The position numbers were made by a program, and so were the translations under genes. The notes beneath the pieces are model-generated. The model was not told the DNA's origin, did not search any database, and was given only the letters and a program-made list of their open reading frames with translations. DNA of 64,000 bases from Chrysopilus asiliformis (taxonomy: Eukaryota > Arthropoda > Insecta > Diptera > Rhagionidae): contig OZ035963.1 of the NCBI GenBank assembly GCA_964034945.1, positions 44,043,090 through 44,107,089 on the forward strand, written 5' to 3'. The number at the start of each line of letters is the position of its first letter. Within the stretch, counting starts at the first letter, position 1. Below are positions 19,845 through 30,073 of this stretch, in pieces.

Positions 19845-20250
19845 GTTAAATATATATTATATTAACATTTATCTGAGTCACATCTTACTGTAAAATCATT
19901 CTTTCATAACTCATGTTATTGTGACTAATATCTTTAAACTATGAGAATCATATATTAATCATATATTTATGTAAATCTACAGATTTGCAGGTGGCCATTT
20001 GTCACCTAAATAAAACACTAATCAATCAGATCACCCTTTGTTCTGAAATATTATAAAAGTCTAAGTTAAGATAAATAATGTATCATTTTGTACGGTAACC
20101 TGACTGAATATAGTCAAACTGGGCATCGCTCCCGGCATTTGATCACAATAAAGTTAATTTCTTTAATTCATTGTTTGATTTCAATTAGTGGTGGACATAG
20201 TCCACAAAATTGTTTATTTTTTTTATTTAAACGCTAAAAGAAATCTTAAC
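19845..20250 (+). repeat. Errantivirus 3' LTR, uninterrupted
   Basis: The 406-bp LTR starts GTTAAATATATATTAT and ends TCTTAAC. TATAAAAG lies at 20052-20059. It matches the 5' LTR closely apart from the replaced segment near 20080-20100. TATA follows at 20251-20254 and matches the 5' flank. The purine-rich stretch upstream (GAGGACAAAAAGA) is the likely plus-strand primer site. Confidence 0.9.
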
Positions 20251-20254
20251 TATA

Positions 20255-20286
20255 CCTATATATAACATATAACATAACGTAAACAT

Positions 20287-20318
<32 letters not shown>

Positions 20319-20435
20319 ACGAACATCGGTAATTTATCCCCTCCCCCCTTCCTTCACCCACTCCCCCTTCCCTCTCCCCCTTCCCTATCCCCCCTTCCCG
20401 ATTCGAGGACTTCAAAGACGCAATGGTACTGGGCT
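20255..20435. repeat. (TA)n/(GT)n microsatellite and CCCTTCC-rich strand
   Basis: A TA then TG run (20284-20318) is followed by a 65-base pyrimidine-only-like tract of C and T runs (20337-20401), ending CCCGATTCGAGGAC. The C-rich tract resembles the one inside the adjacent hAT MITE. No coding signal. Confidence 0.8.
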
Positions 20436-21379
20436 CAGTGTTGGCAAAATGTAATTGTCAAAGCAATTAACAATTAACGATTAATCAATTGTAATTGTAA
20501 ATTTCTGCAATTGACAATTAATCAATTGTAATTGCAAATTTCTGCAATTGACAATTAATCAATTGTAATTGTAAATTTCTGCAATTAACAATTAATTAAT
20601 TGTTAATTGTATTTTTCACAATTAACAATTAAATCTTATGAAGTTTAAAAAATCAAAATCCCGAATTTTTAACACCTTTTCATTAACGGTTCTGAAAAAG
20701 CAAAACTTAAAAGGAGTAATAATTTATAAGAATCGTGCACCATATTTCGTGGTAATTCAATTTAGTCAACTCACTTTTTTATATGGAAGAATGATCGAAA
20801 TCGATCGAAATGAGGGAAAAGTTAATTTGCCTCAAGACGACAGGATCGGGAAGGGGTTGGGAGTGGGAGGGGGAGGGGGGAAGGTGGCGTAGGACCTACC
20901 CCTGCCCGTCCTTCTCCCCCACCCCCCTTCCACTTCCACCTCCCCCTTCCCCCCTTCTCCTTTACCCCTCTCACTTCCCCCCTCCCACTCCGAACCCCTT
21001 CCCGATCCTGTCGTTTTGAGGCAAATTCACTTTTCAGCAATCAGCGTTTAAAACAAATAATTACAAAAAGTTTAAATCTTAATTGAAAATTGTTTTTTTT
21101 TAAACTTTTTTTTTTAAATTTTACATTCATTGTACAGTTTTTTAAATTTTTTTTTGTTTTTTGATTTTTAATCAAAAATTTAATTACAAAAAAATTTAAT
21201 TGATTGAAAAATTTAATTGCAATTGATTTAATCGTATTCTGCAATTAACGTAAATTAATTGCAATTAATTTAATTGCAAATCTGCAATTAAATTTAATTG
21301 CAATTAAATTAATTGCAATTAAATTTTTCAATCAATTGATTAGTCAATTGAAAATTTAATTGATTGATGCCCAACACTG
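20436..21379. mobile_element. Non-autonomous hAT element with 8-bp target duplication
   Basis: Ends CAGTGTTGG...CCAACACTG are flanked by an identical 8-bp ACTGGGCT (20428-20435 and 21380-21387). CAGTG tips and 8-bp duplications are hAT features. Both subterminal regions consist of repeated CAATTGTAATT/AATTAATTG words, probable transposase binding sites. No transposase is present. An inverted-repeat insertion or internal domain occupies 20819-21030. Confidence 0.85.
20819..21030. repeat. Polypurine/polypyrimidine foldback inside the hAT MITE
   Basis: Left arm AATTTGCCTCAAGACGACAG followed by a G/A-rich strand is mirrored by a C/T-rich strand and CTGTCGTTTTGAGGCAAATT on the right. The two G-runs could form a hairpin of GGGAGGGG/CCCCTCCC, or quadruplex and triplex structures. 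Apparent Pro- and Gly-rich frames here are compositional. Confidence 0.75.
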
Positions 21380-21441
21380 ACTGGGCTTCATAACAGCCAA
21401 AAATAAATTATATAAGGTTACATTAAGTTAAAACAGAAAGA

Positions 21442-21564
21442 GTAAAACTAGGTGGCGTATTTTTCCTTTAAATATTTACAAAGACTGTAATTTTATGTGA
21501 TTAAGTTACATAAAATTACAGTCTTTGTAAATATCTAAATGTAAAATACGTCACACAGTTTTAC
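21442..21564. repeat. Palindromic MITE, ~55-bp arms
   Basis: GTAAAACT at the left end and AGTTTTAC at the right frame two arms that share ATATTTACAAAGACTGTAAT in inverted form around TTATGTGATTAAGTTACAT. Arms differ at several positions. No coding capacity and no clear target duplication. Confidence 0.7.
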
Positions 21565-22331
21565 TTAACATGTTAAAAATATGTTTATTACATTTATTAA
21601 AAATAAAGAATTTATTTAAATTGTAAAAAAACCTTTTTATTAAAAACAAAAAATTTTGGCCGTGAATATACAACAGGAGAGAATTCCAATGAGCTTCCGA
21701 CATGTTGCTATTCGAGCGCTTTAGAAGCGCTTCAAAGGCAGCTTAAGGGAAGCGCTTCCCTGCAATGACATCCAATGTTAAAAAATACATGAATAGGGTA
21801 TGGGAAAAGAAGTACTTCGAGCTTCTGAGAAGCGCTGAATAAGGGCTTCTGAAGCGCTTCTTTTCCTTCTGGGTTATTTCGTTCTTTTCGCTCTTAACGG
21901 CAAAAGCGTTTGCTGTGGTTTCCGACTCTCGTTCTTGGGAACGAAAATGATTTCTATTTAAGTTTTCGCTTCTTGTTCAAAGCGGTTTGTGGGTCTCGCA
22001 TAAAAATGAATGAAAGCCTCGAGCGATGGCTGTTGGGTATGATGCACACACACATATAAGTATGCATTTTACTAGTGAGAGAACGATATTTCGCTCCCAG
22101 CATTATAGTTCTGTTCAGGGTTGTGACTTTTGATTTTCGAAATCGTAGTAAATCGGCCGAAAAATAGTCGTAGAATCGATGAAATAGTAGTAAATTTATG
22201 TAAAACCTTCGTTATTATATATATATATAACTAATTTGAACGAAAGACTAGAAATGGGAGCGTTTTGAACACCGTATATATGATATTTATTTCACACTTC
22301 TCTTATCATAAACCAATTATAAATAAAATTA
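21565..22331. repeat. Dispersed repeat with AGAAGCGCTTC words; partial copy at 59.9 kb
   Basis: AAGCGCTTC-type palindromes recur six times between 21710 and 21870. The section 21900-22110 (TCTCGCATAAAAATGAATGAAAG..., CATATAAGTATGCATTT) matches 59885-60075 in inverse orientation with moderate identity. No reading frame is convincing. A short TA run is at 22218-22230. Confidence 0.5.
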
Positions 22332-22600
22332 TTATACCCGTATGGTGAAACCGAATATCTCAAAAACGGTGCATCTTATCAAAAAAGTGCAAGAACAAAA
22401 GTTATTTAGGATATGATTCTACATAAAACTCCCAAACATCAAAATCCGATTGGAATAAATTTAAAAAAAAATTAATTAGAAAGTTTGACTTCAAACTGGA
22501 ATTTTGATACAACTGTTCGCCATTTACTTAAATCACGATACGGATTTTCAATAATTGTCAGATTGGCAATCATAGCTTTTGTTATATTTTAAATAAAAAT
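22332..22600 (-). repeat. Truncated DINE-1-like unit lacking the GTCY tract
   Basis: It begins TATACCCGTATGGTGAAACC and then jumps to the AATATCTCAAAAACGG block of the unit at 5434-5951, so the GTCY and core section are deleted. The remainder matches 5750-6000 well. Confidence 0.65.
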
Positions 22601-22607
22601 TTGTTTC

Positions 22608-22708
22608 CTTAATATCCTTTTCACTAAAATTTCTTACTTAAATATCTATTGGCGATCGTTGTAGGCGGATCCACGTCTTCTGGCCGTCTCTACGAGACAG
22701 ACACCTGT
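22608..22708 (+). repeat. ~95-bp hairpin-bearing repeat, copy 1
   Basis: The sequence from TTCCTTAATATCCTTTTCAC to CGAGACAGACACC is repeated at 61887-61985 with only a few differences. It contains GTCTCTACGAGAC, a perfect 5-bp stem with a 3-base loop, and GGCGGATCCACGTCTTCTG. The class is unknown; it could be a small-RNA-derived SINE tail or a transposon end. Confidence 0.6.
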
Positions 22709-23091
22709 TTTTTTTTAAATTTATTCCAATCGGATTTTGATGTATGGGAGTTTGTTGCGGCCACCTACCTTTCATTTCAAATATTCAGTTTCGAATATAA
22801 TCCCCAATAGCATTCCTTTGACCGAATTAGAAAATTGAATTTCCCGCCACATCTTTCATCCTCGAGAGAAAAAAAAGAGGAAAATCGAATCTTTGCCACC
22901 GCCAAACATTCGTCCAGAGGTAAAGCATGCCTCCCTACACTTCTGCTTTTGCAGATAACTCATGCATTTTTTTTGCAAAGAGTATTCCGCATGGACACTG
23001 GCCGACTTTTGCAAAGCAAGACGAACAATTGCCCTAGCGGTAGGACCAGTTTTTCAATAGCTGGATCTTTTTCAAGTTACAAATTAAAATA
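22709..23091. other. Unassigned stretch, moderately GC-rich
   Basis: A piece near 22720-22750 again matches the foldback arm (TTCCAATCGGATTTTGAT). The rest, including CTCGAGAGAAAAAAAAGAGG and GCAAAGAGTATTCCGCATGG, has no frame or repeat that I recognise. Confidence 0.3.
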
Positions 23092-23654
23092 CAGGGTGGG
23101 CCAGAATAGACGCAGGGGTTTGAAGTCTTTATAACTTTTTTTTTATTTTTATTTTTTAAATTTTGTTTCAGCATTTTGTTAAATAGACTTGGGCAATTTA
23201 AAATGGACCTGTACACAATAGAACAACGAACCTGTGGGCGGTGGGCTCAATGGCTCTTTTACGGGACATGTTTGGCGGACGCATTATTTCGAAAAGTTGC
23301 GATTTCAATTGGCCTCCGCGTTCACCTGATCTAACGACTCCAGATTGTTTCCTTTGGGGATATTTGAAAGAAAAGGTGTACGTCAATAAGCCAACAACCA
23401 TCAGCCAATTGAAAACCAACATTCGCAGTGAAATCGAGGCCATAACACGAAAGGTTATGGAAAATGTCTTGGAAAGAGCACGGATTTGCGAAGCAGAAAA
23501 TGGCCACCACTTGCGGGATATAATTTTCCATGTTTAGACCAAAAATATTCCCCATCAATCAACTACATGTATTTGAAAAAAAAAATTATAGGTTTCGCTA
23601 AAATAAAAAATTTATAAAGAATTCAAACCCCCGCGTCTATTCTGGCCCACCCTG
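23092..23654 (+). mobile_element. Second DD41D-type mariner-like element, 563 bp
   Basis: Inverted ends CAGGGTGGGCCAGAATAGAC are flanked by TA (23090-23091 and 23655-23656). The tips are similar to, but distinct from, those of the 1081-2001 element, so this is a sister family. More than half of the transposase is deleted. Confidence 0.85.
23203..23537 (+). pseudogene. DD41D-type transposase, N-terminal tip joined to C-terminal domain
   Basis: ATG at 23203 opens MDLYTIEQRT, then a deletion joins it to the region just after the second catalytic Asp. In another frame the rest reads RDMFGGRIISKSCDFNWPPRSPDL and keeps the third Asp in LTTPDCFLWG. It continues to FHV and TAG at 23535-23537. The first and second Asp are gone. 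The same gene end is seen at 1604-1885. Confidence 0.75.
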
Positions 23655-23656
23655 TA

Positions 23657-24284
23657 CTATCGAATTATCCTAAATATTTTTTTTTTCTCGAATTAACTAA
23701 GAACTAAGCGAAAGAAAAGAAAACGAATTATAAATTTCCACATACAAGATTTTATAGTTTTTAAAAATAAAAATTTCAAATAATCTTTCTGTGCAAATTT
23801 CGCTAATTGAATTGTAGAATTATCCTAAATAAATTTTCCTGATTAAAATTTTCTATTTAAATATTAAAACAGCGGAATTTAACTTAGAATGAAATTATAA
23901 ATTAAATGCAAAGAAATAAACAATTGTACATCGATTATATCATAGACAAATTATATAAAGACTGTTTTTTTCTAACAACTCAACTTAGTGCAAAACCGAA
24001 ATTCAAAATAATACCCCATCGTGACGTAGCAGCTGCCGACTAGCCACAAGCAGCCGTGGTGGTCGCCTATACATGCCGCTGCTTTCATTCGCCCTTTGTT
24101 AAAACCAGTTTTCGTTTCTAGTTCGTTTTATTCTCGTTGAATTCTTATGCAAGCGACACGAAGCGGGGGCAAGTGTGTTTGGTGTTTTTTTTGTGTGTTT
24201 GTATTTTGTGTGTGTGTTTTTTTGTGTGTGTGTGTTTTTTTGTGTGTGCGTATTTTTTCCTTCCGCAGGTTTTCGATTTGAATA
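23657..24284. other. AT-rich stretch ending in a (TG)n tract
   Basis: Nothing coding is visible. The piece 23930-23995 (TTATATAAAGACTGTTTTT, AACAACTCAACT) is the inverse of 28440-28500. TG/T runs occupy 24183-24260. Confidence 0.5.
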
Positions 24285-24558
24285 CAGGGGAATCTCGAAA
24301 AGATGCACGATCGAAATGATAGAAATCCCAAAAAGATGAACGGCATACTTTTAATATTGGAGTGTTCTAAAACATGAACGAGAAGAATCTTAACGTTCTA
24401 AAAGATGAACGCCTCGTGGTACAATCCTTTTCTTTTCTTTTTTCACACAATTGGTTTGGGTATTTCTGGAGTAACTGTATTTCTGGAGTAACGGTATATT
24501 CTTGTGGTAGTGCTTGAGTTTGTTTTTCCAGTAAAAAGTGAATTTCGCTACAACAAAG

Positions 24559-24624
24559 ATGCCGCCAGTTAAGGGCCGCGTTAGATTTTTAAACTTAAAA
24601 CAAAAATGTGATGTTATCAAAGAG
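24559..24624 (+). pseudogene. pogo/Tigger-like transposase, N-terminal start
   Basis: ATG at 24559 opens MPPVKGRVRFLNLKQKCDVI, followed by KEI, after which the inserted element begins. LNLKQKCDVIKEI is the first helix pattern of a CENPB_N helix-turn-helix (LTLxxKxxVIKxxE), which binds transposon ends in pogo-type elements. Only about 22 codons survive. Confidence 0.6.
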
Positions 24625-24628
24625 ATAA

Positions 24629-24952
24629 AAAAAAACACTTTAAAAAACAAGTTTTATAACCTTATACACTTTCAAAATGCACTAAAAAGTAAAAAACAAG
24701 TTCAAAGTTTCACAAAAAATGTTTTTATAAATTGCGTGTTGTTGTGAAAGTATAAAGTGTGCTGCATTGCACAGTATGAAACCGCTATTACAGATTCAAG
24801 AGCAAATGCAACGTCACACACTTTATACTTTCACAACAACACGCAATTTATAAAAACATTTTTTGTGAAACTTTGAACTTGTTTTTTACTTTTTAGTGCA
24901 TTTTGAAAGTGTATAAGGTCATAAAACTTGTTTTTTAAAGTGTTTTTTTTTA
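24629..24952. repeat. Palindromic 5' domain of element B
   Basis: Arms of about 133 bp are nearly perfect inverse copies (for example AAATTGCGTGTTGTTGTGAA and its complement) around a 55-bp loop. Confidence 0.8.
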
Positions 24953-25014
24953 TTTTATACTTTTTAGTCTTGAATTAGCCTACCAAAAACCTCCAGAAAA
25001 GATCTTTCGCGGGA

Positions 25015-26285
25015 AATTTGAGCAAAAGGAAACTCACGTTCTCTTTGCAGGACATTCCGTTATCCTTACAGAATTTTAAATGTCAGAATCGGATTCAGCG
25101 ACCCCAAAAACCCCCTATTGCCATTTTTCCCGGAAAAAATGGGAAAAGGATATGTGCGTCATCCTTACAGGACCTTCCGTTTTGAATTTTGAAAATCTAA
25201 CACCGAATTCGTGATCAGCGACCCCGAAAACCCCCTGATGCTAGTTTTTCCCGGGAAAAATGGGAAAAAGGATATTTGCGTTATCCTTACAGGACCTTCC
25301 GTTTTGAATTTTGAAAATCTAACACCGAATTCGTGAGCAGCGACCCCGAAAACCCCCTGATGCCAGTTTTTCCCGGAAAAAATGGGAAAAAGGATATTTG
25401 CGTTATCCTTACAGGACCTTCCGTTTTGAATTTTGAAAATCTAACACCGAATTCGTGATCAGCGACCCCGAAAACCCCCTAATGCCATTTTTTCCCGGGA
25501 AAAATGGGAAAAAGGATATTTGCGTTATCCTTACAGGACCTTCCGTTTTGAATTTTGAAAATCTAACACCGAATTCGTGATCAGCGACCCCGAAAACCCC
25601 CTGGTGCTAGTTTTTCCCGGGAAAAATGGGAAAAAGGATATTTGCGTTATCCTTACAGGACCTTCCGTTTTGAATTTTGAAAATCTAACACCGAATTCGT
25701 GATCAGCGACCCCGAAAACCCCCTGGTGCTAGTTTTTCCCGGGAAAAATGGGAAAAAGGATATTTGCGTTATCCTTACAGGACCTTCCGTTTTGAATTTT
25801 GAAAATCTAACACCGAATTCGTGATCAGCGACCCCGAAAACCCCCTGGTGCTAGTTTTTCCCGGGAAAAATGGGAAAAAGGATATTTGCGTTATCCTTAC
25901 AGGACCTTCCGTTTTGAATTTTGAAAATCTAACACCGAATTCGTGATCAGCGACCCCGAAAATCCCCTAATGCCATTTTTCCCGGAAAAAATGGGAAAAA
26001 GGATATTTGCGTTATCCTTACAGGACCTTCCGTTTTGAATTTTGAAAATATAACACCGAATTCGTGATCAGCGACCCCGAAAACCCCCTGGTGCCAGTTT
26101 TTCCCGGGAAAAATGGGAAAAAGGATATTTGCGTTATCCTTACAGGACCTTCCGTTTTGAATTTTGAAAATCTAACACCGAATTCGTGATCAGCGACCCC
26201 GAAAACCCCCTAATACAATTTTTTCCCGGAAAAAATGGGAAAAAGGATATTTGCGTTATCCTTACAGGACCTTCCATTATCCTTA
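25015..26285. repeat. Tandem array, about eleven ~121-bp units
   Basis: AAAGGATAT(T/G)TGCG recurs every 119-125 bp from about 25146 to 26241, preceded by one divergent unit at 25020. Each unit has CGTTATCCTTACAGGACC, TTTGAATTTTGAAAATCTAA, GAATTCGTGATCAGCGACC and TTTTTCCCGGGAAAAATGG. Inner units are almost identical while edge units diverge, as expected from unequal exchange. Confidence 0.9.
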
Positions 26286-26458
26286 CAAGGATGGAGTAGT
26301 AAAAATATTGAACTGTCACCGGAACTACGCAAGGTGACAAAATTTCATCTTCCTAGGTTGCATAGTTTCGGAGATATAAGGTTCCAAAGATTCCAGAGAA
26401 AGACACATAGCCACATAGATAGGTCGCGACACTTCAACTTAATAGAAAGTGTATAAAA

Positions 26459-26656
26459 AGGGTTCTTTATACAAAACAGTTGCCAGCAGATGCAATTGCG
26501 GCTGTCAACATTTGCTTAAAATTTGCGGAACAATGCGACTCCAATTTTGACACTATTATAAATCTCCGAAAATTAAGAGAAAAAGCAGTATTGAAACAGC
26601 TTTCTGCTCAACGACAAACCAAAATCAGTGGTTTTTTCAGAAAATATAATTCCTAA
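26459..26656 (+). pseudogene. pogo/Tigger-like transposase, C-terminal end
   Basis: A frame running into the element from 26459 to TAA at 26654-26656 reads ...LPADAIAAVNICLKFAEQ... and ends QRQTKISGFFRKYNS. The ending TKIxxFFxK is characteristic of Tigger-type transposase C-termini. It belongs to the gene that starts at 24559. Confidence 0.6.
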
Positions 26657-26884
26657 AGAAATATATTATGTACATTACAACTGAATTTTGAAATGCACGC
26701 TGGTTCTTACATAACGCTTTTGTTGTTTTTAATTTTTTGCTGCCTTTGATTTCTTTTAGAATGACGTTTATGTAACATACATGTGTCCTCTTTCAGTCAA
26801 AACTCCTTCCAAAAAGATGAACGATCTCGAAAAGATGACACGGCTGTGTTTTTTTAGTGTTCATCTTTTCGAGATTCCCCTGTA

Positions 26885-27240
26885 TTTTGATTTCTAACAA
26901 TAAATATGTGACATGAGAAAATTTTTAGTTTGTGTGTTAATTCAAAATTTATTTTGAACTTTAAACGTTAAAATAATCATCAAACTAAAAATTTTATCTT
27001 GTTATATTTTGTTCATATTTTTAAATTGCTTTGAGAATATGAGTTTCAAGTTTTATCAAATTTCCACAGAATTGTAGTTTGATAAAGCAAGTAAATGTAT
27101 TTTATTTAAACAATTTAAAGTATGATTTAAACAATTCAAAAAAAAGATGTGAGCATTACATGACTTTCTTCTGCAATATTTAAAGTTTCCGAAAAAATAT
27201 GTGAAAAATAATGTTTTTCAAATTATCTCATGAACCGTTA
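26885..27240. other. AT-rich stretch, nothing recognised
   Basis: No frames, repeats or structured motifs stand out apart from a partial direct repeat of AATTTAAAGTATGATTTAAACAA words near 27100-27140. Confidence 0.5.
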
Positions 27241-28110
27241 GAGATATGTAAAAACTTCATACTCGACTTGAATGGAGCTTGAAAGTCACCTTTATTTTTT
27301 TTAACTTTTTTCATTTGGATGTAGTTAGGGACCTAAAAAAAAGATACCCGTATTTTTTTGTTTCGGGGAATAAATTCCAGTAGGCGGAGAGGAGGGGGTC
27401 AAAGTCGGCGAAAACTCGAAATCACAAAAACTTTAAAAATTTGTAACGGCTTAACCGATTGAAATGATATTGAACATTTTCGAAAGGTAATTTCTTGTCA
27501 CAAAAAATATTTTTTGACTTCCTCTCCCTCCCCCTCACCTTCATATTCTAAAATTCAATTTAGTGACGAAATTTAAAATATCTCAAGAAAAACAGCAACA
27601 ACTTCAAAGAAGGTTTGAAAGTGTCAAAATACTTCCAGAAACTCAAAAGATTTATTCCAGAAAAAAAAACTTTCTTTTAAATGAATTTCTAATTAATTTT
27701 AAACTCCTAAATCTTTTGAGTTAATATTATGTACAGAAAACATAAAAACCAATCGAAAATCAGTAAAATATATACAATTTTCTTGTATTCGATTTTTTTT
27801 TGATTTTTTTTTTAAATAACGCATTTATATTGTCACTAAATTGAATTTTACAATATGACGGTGAAGGGGAGGGAGAGGAAGTCAAAAAATATTTTTTGTG
27901 ACAAGAAATTACCTTTCGAAAATGTTCAATATCATTTCAATCGGTTAAGCCGTTACAAATTTTTAAAGTTTTTGTGATTTCGAGTTTTCGCCGACTTTGA
28001 CCCCCTCCCCTCCGCCGACCGGACGGTATTCTACCAAACAAAAAAATACGGGTTTTTTTAGATCCCTAACAATATCCAATCGAGCAAAGTTAAGAAATCG
28101 AACTTAACTG
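27241..28110. repeat. Decayed foldback related to the 4.6-7.8 kb element
   Basis: Arms at about 27255-27595 and 27800-28095 are imperfect inverse copies. Both match 4950-5280 of the large foldback (for example TGTAGTTAGGGACCTAAAAA and GCCGACTTTGA). The DINE core is missing from the centre. Divergence between the arms is much higher than in the large foldback, so this is an older copy. Confidence 0.7.
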
Positions 28111-28950
28111 TAAACGAGAGTATGAGTTGAGGTGGAGTTCACCTAAAATTAAAAATGTAGGCAATATTATTTCCTTTAATTTTGATTATATGCATTTTTT
28201 CTCACAAGCGCAGTGTTCGAGAAATTTGTATTTAAGAAAAATTGTATGGGAGGTAACCGTTGTAGCTAGCGGTACTTTCCCAAAAATTGATAGAAAACTA
28301 CGACTTCGGTAAAACTTCGTGTTGATCGGAGAGTTTGAAAATGAATCGAATGTTTTTCTTCGGCCAAGCGACATGCTCCGCTGCTCGTGTGCGCTGCCAA
28401 CAGCATGCATATCTGCTGCTTTGGGGGATTATTTTTCAAAGCTGAGTTGTTAGAGAAAAACAGTCTTTATATAATTTGTTTATGATTATATCGTTCGAAA
28501 ATAAATACTAGTGTTTGTATTTGCCTAAAGTGATGCTAAAATTTTTATATTGATAGTGTTCAATCCGGCTTGGTAATTTCGATGATTTGAATCAATAAAT
28601 TTTTCTTTTGAAACTAAACAAATGTGTTAATATTCTTTTTGGGAATATCGCGACAATGGTAGTTTAAACCCCTCCTCCCACTAGACGCCTTCGTCCCATC
28701 AAAATCTTCGGGTGTTTCAAAGAAATGAAAGAGGTTTCTAGAAACTTAACGGTAGGGAAGGGCTAGCGTACCGAATTCCACCCAGGTACGTCGTAGTCGA
28801 GATCTGCGAGAGCAAGCAATACAGTTTCCATGCAATCTATAGTGACCGTTCTTATTTAAATCGCGCACGGAATTTTTGTTGGGGTCGGTAAGGGCAGCTG
28901 AAGGACAAAATCCCATACCCCAAATCGCGAGCTGGTCCCTTTTTATCACG
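28111..28950. other. Unassigned, GC-richer towards its right end
   Basis: 28440-28500 is the inverse of 23930-23995. The part 28750-28945 is GC-rich compared with its surroundings (ACCCAGGTACGTCGTAGTCG, TTGGGGTCGGTAAGGGC) and may be a SINE-like or structural RNA-derived repeat, but I find no A/B boxes and no second copy in the window. Frames here lack family resemblance. Confidence 0.3.
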
Positions 28951-29476
28951 TGTGCCGTACTTCAGCCCCTTTCAGGCAAACCGACGTGGCCTAAAGTCAC
29001 ATCTAATTTTTGTTAACCACCCGACCCGTAACAAGTTTGAGGTTCGTATCTTAAATAACTTTGGTTCTTGCACTTTTTTGATAAGATGCACCGTTTTTGA
29101 GATATTCACAAAAAAAAAAAACGTTTTCTTTCGTATGGGGGTACCCCCCCTAATGGTCCGTTTTTATCCATGAACGAACTTAGGCTCGCATTTTACGAAA
29201 AACGGATCTGCGCAAAATTTCAAGTCTGTAGCTCAATCCGTGCGCCCGCAATCCGCGCCACAGACAGACAGACGGACAGACAGACGGACAGACAGACGGA
29301 CAGACAGACGGACGGACAGACAGACGGACGGACAGACAGACGGACATGTAAAAATTAATTATTTTTATCATTCTAAACACACTGGAGTAATTCATTTTTG
29401 TGTGTGATGGCGGGATCTTGCCGTTACAAACGGTAAGGCAAAGTTAATATACCCTTTGGTTTCACCATACTGGTAT
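28951..29476 (+). repeat. DINE-1-like unit with (GACR)n tract
   Basis: It matches the DINE unit of the large foldback. It has the TCAAGTCTGTAGCTCAATCC core, a GACAGACGGACA tract at 29261-29345, ACACTGGAGTAATTCATTTTTG, and ends ACCCTTTGGTTTCACCATAC. The last TATACCCG hairpin side is degraded. The apparent open frames across the tract are compositional. Confidence 0.7.
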
Positions 29477-29485
29477 AAACATGAG

Positions 29486-29542
29486 TGTATAATATCTAAT
29501 GGGGACTATTTTGAAGGGGATAACATTGATGTAGACGAATAA
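29486..29542 (+). pseudogene. Mariner transposase C-terminus, isolated fragment
   Basis: The frame reads CIISNGDYFEGDNIDVDE and stops at TAA 29540-29542. GDYFEGD before the stop is the usual end of mariner transposases. The frame is preceded directly by the DINE unit, so the rest of the mariner was lost or replaced. A possible right end with TTACTCGAG follows. Confidence 0.55.
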
Positions 29543-29599
29543 AAAAAATTATTTAAAAAAACCAAAAATTCCCGTTACTCGAGTTATTATGAGGGAGAG

Positions 29600-30073
29600 A
29601 CATAGACGGGACATATTTGAATTTGTTTGAAACACAAACAAAGACTATAGATAGAATATTAGATAGTTTGAATTTATCTCTTCCTAATTTTCTTTAAATT
29701 ATTTTTGAAGTTCGTTTAGGAAAACGAATCAAACAATTTTCTCTATTTTATTTTAAATTTAATGGTCTGCTATGATTCTATTTTATTTTTCTCTATTTTA
29801 TTTTAAACCAGCTTGCAAGAACCCGGCGATGCCTGGGTAGTAACAAATTTTTGAATATGAAAAAATCTTTTTTTTTTTCAAAAGTATTTTGATGTATAGA
29901 AAAACTATGCAGTAATTATATTTAAAAAAAAATTTTGTTCATAATTTTTTTGGTTTGACGCACTGTTTTCAAGAAAATTGCAAATAATTTTTCCATCTGC
30001 TTGGGAGAAAGGGAATAGAGCGAATTCCCTTATCGCCAGATACTTAAGATTTCTGCATTTATGTTGTAACATA
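29600..30073. repeat. Dispersed repeat start (AGCTTGCAAGAACCCGGCGATG)
   Basis: AGCTTGCAAGAACCCGGCGA at 29811 resembles ACTAGCAGACCCTACGTTGC at the start of the 45.8-kb element. The far side (after the nested MITE) has CGTATAAAAATCCGTTCTG and GGAGATATAAGG, again as in other copies. It is a dispersed repeat of unresolved class. Before 29810 only AT-rich sequence is seen. Confidence 0.4.

Larger units (their letters stand above)
7827..20250 (+). mobile_element. Errantivirus (gypsy-family endogenous retrovirus) with env
   Basis: The element has two LTRs starting GTTAAATATATATTAT and ending AAATCTTAAC. It has a 4-bp TATA duplication, a tRNA-Lys-type primer site, gag, a -1-shifted pol and an env expressed by splicing. 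Pol and env are open throughout. After removing the mariner (1.3 kb) and the pol-env insertion (about 1.3 kb) the element is about 9.8 kb, longer than a typical 7-9 kb errantivirus because of a roughly 3-kb leader. Gag motifs (PMDVD, no CCHC knuckle) recall the 17.6/297/ZAM group. LTR differences and two nested insertions show it is not recent. Confidence 0.9.
24627..26457 (+). mobile_element. Palindrome/tandem-repeat element B inside the pogo-like transposon
   Basis: The layout copies element A: a palindrome (arms 24629-24761 and 24817-24952), the joint TTTTTAGTCTTGAATTAG, then about eleven tandem units of ~121 bp, then a 3' block starting AAGGATGGAGTAGTAAAAAT. The palindrome and unit sequences differ from element A, but GTTATCCTTACAGGACCTTCCG and CAGCGACCCC are shared. 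The right end AGAAAGTGTATAAAAAG weakly mirrors the left end. No protein is encoded. Confidence 0.7.
24285..26882 (+). mobile_element. pogo/Tigger-like transposon split by element B
   Basis: Inverted ends CAGGGGAATCTCGAAAAGAT are flanked by TA (24283-24284 and 26883-26884). AAAAGATGAACG words repeat just inside both ends. Coding remnants of a CENP-B/pogo-type transposase are found at 24559-24624 and 26459-26656. Between them lies a ~1.8-kb palindrome/tandem-repeat element. The catalytic centre is missing, so the copy is dead. Confidence 0.75.

Noticed and set aside
20638..21040. Pro- and Gly-rich frames on both strands
   Set aside because: They come from the G-rich/C-rich foldback inside a hAT MITE; composition explains them.
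28746..28949. 67-codon frame in a GC-richer patch
   Set aside because: No domain, no second copy in the window and no splice or start context; cannot be supported as a gene.
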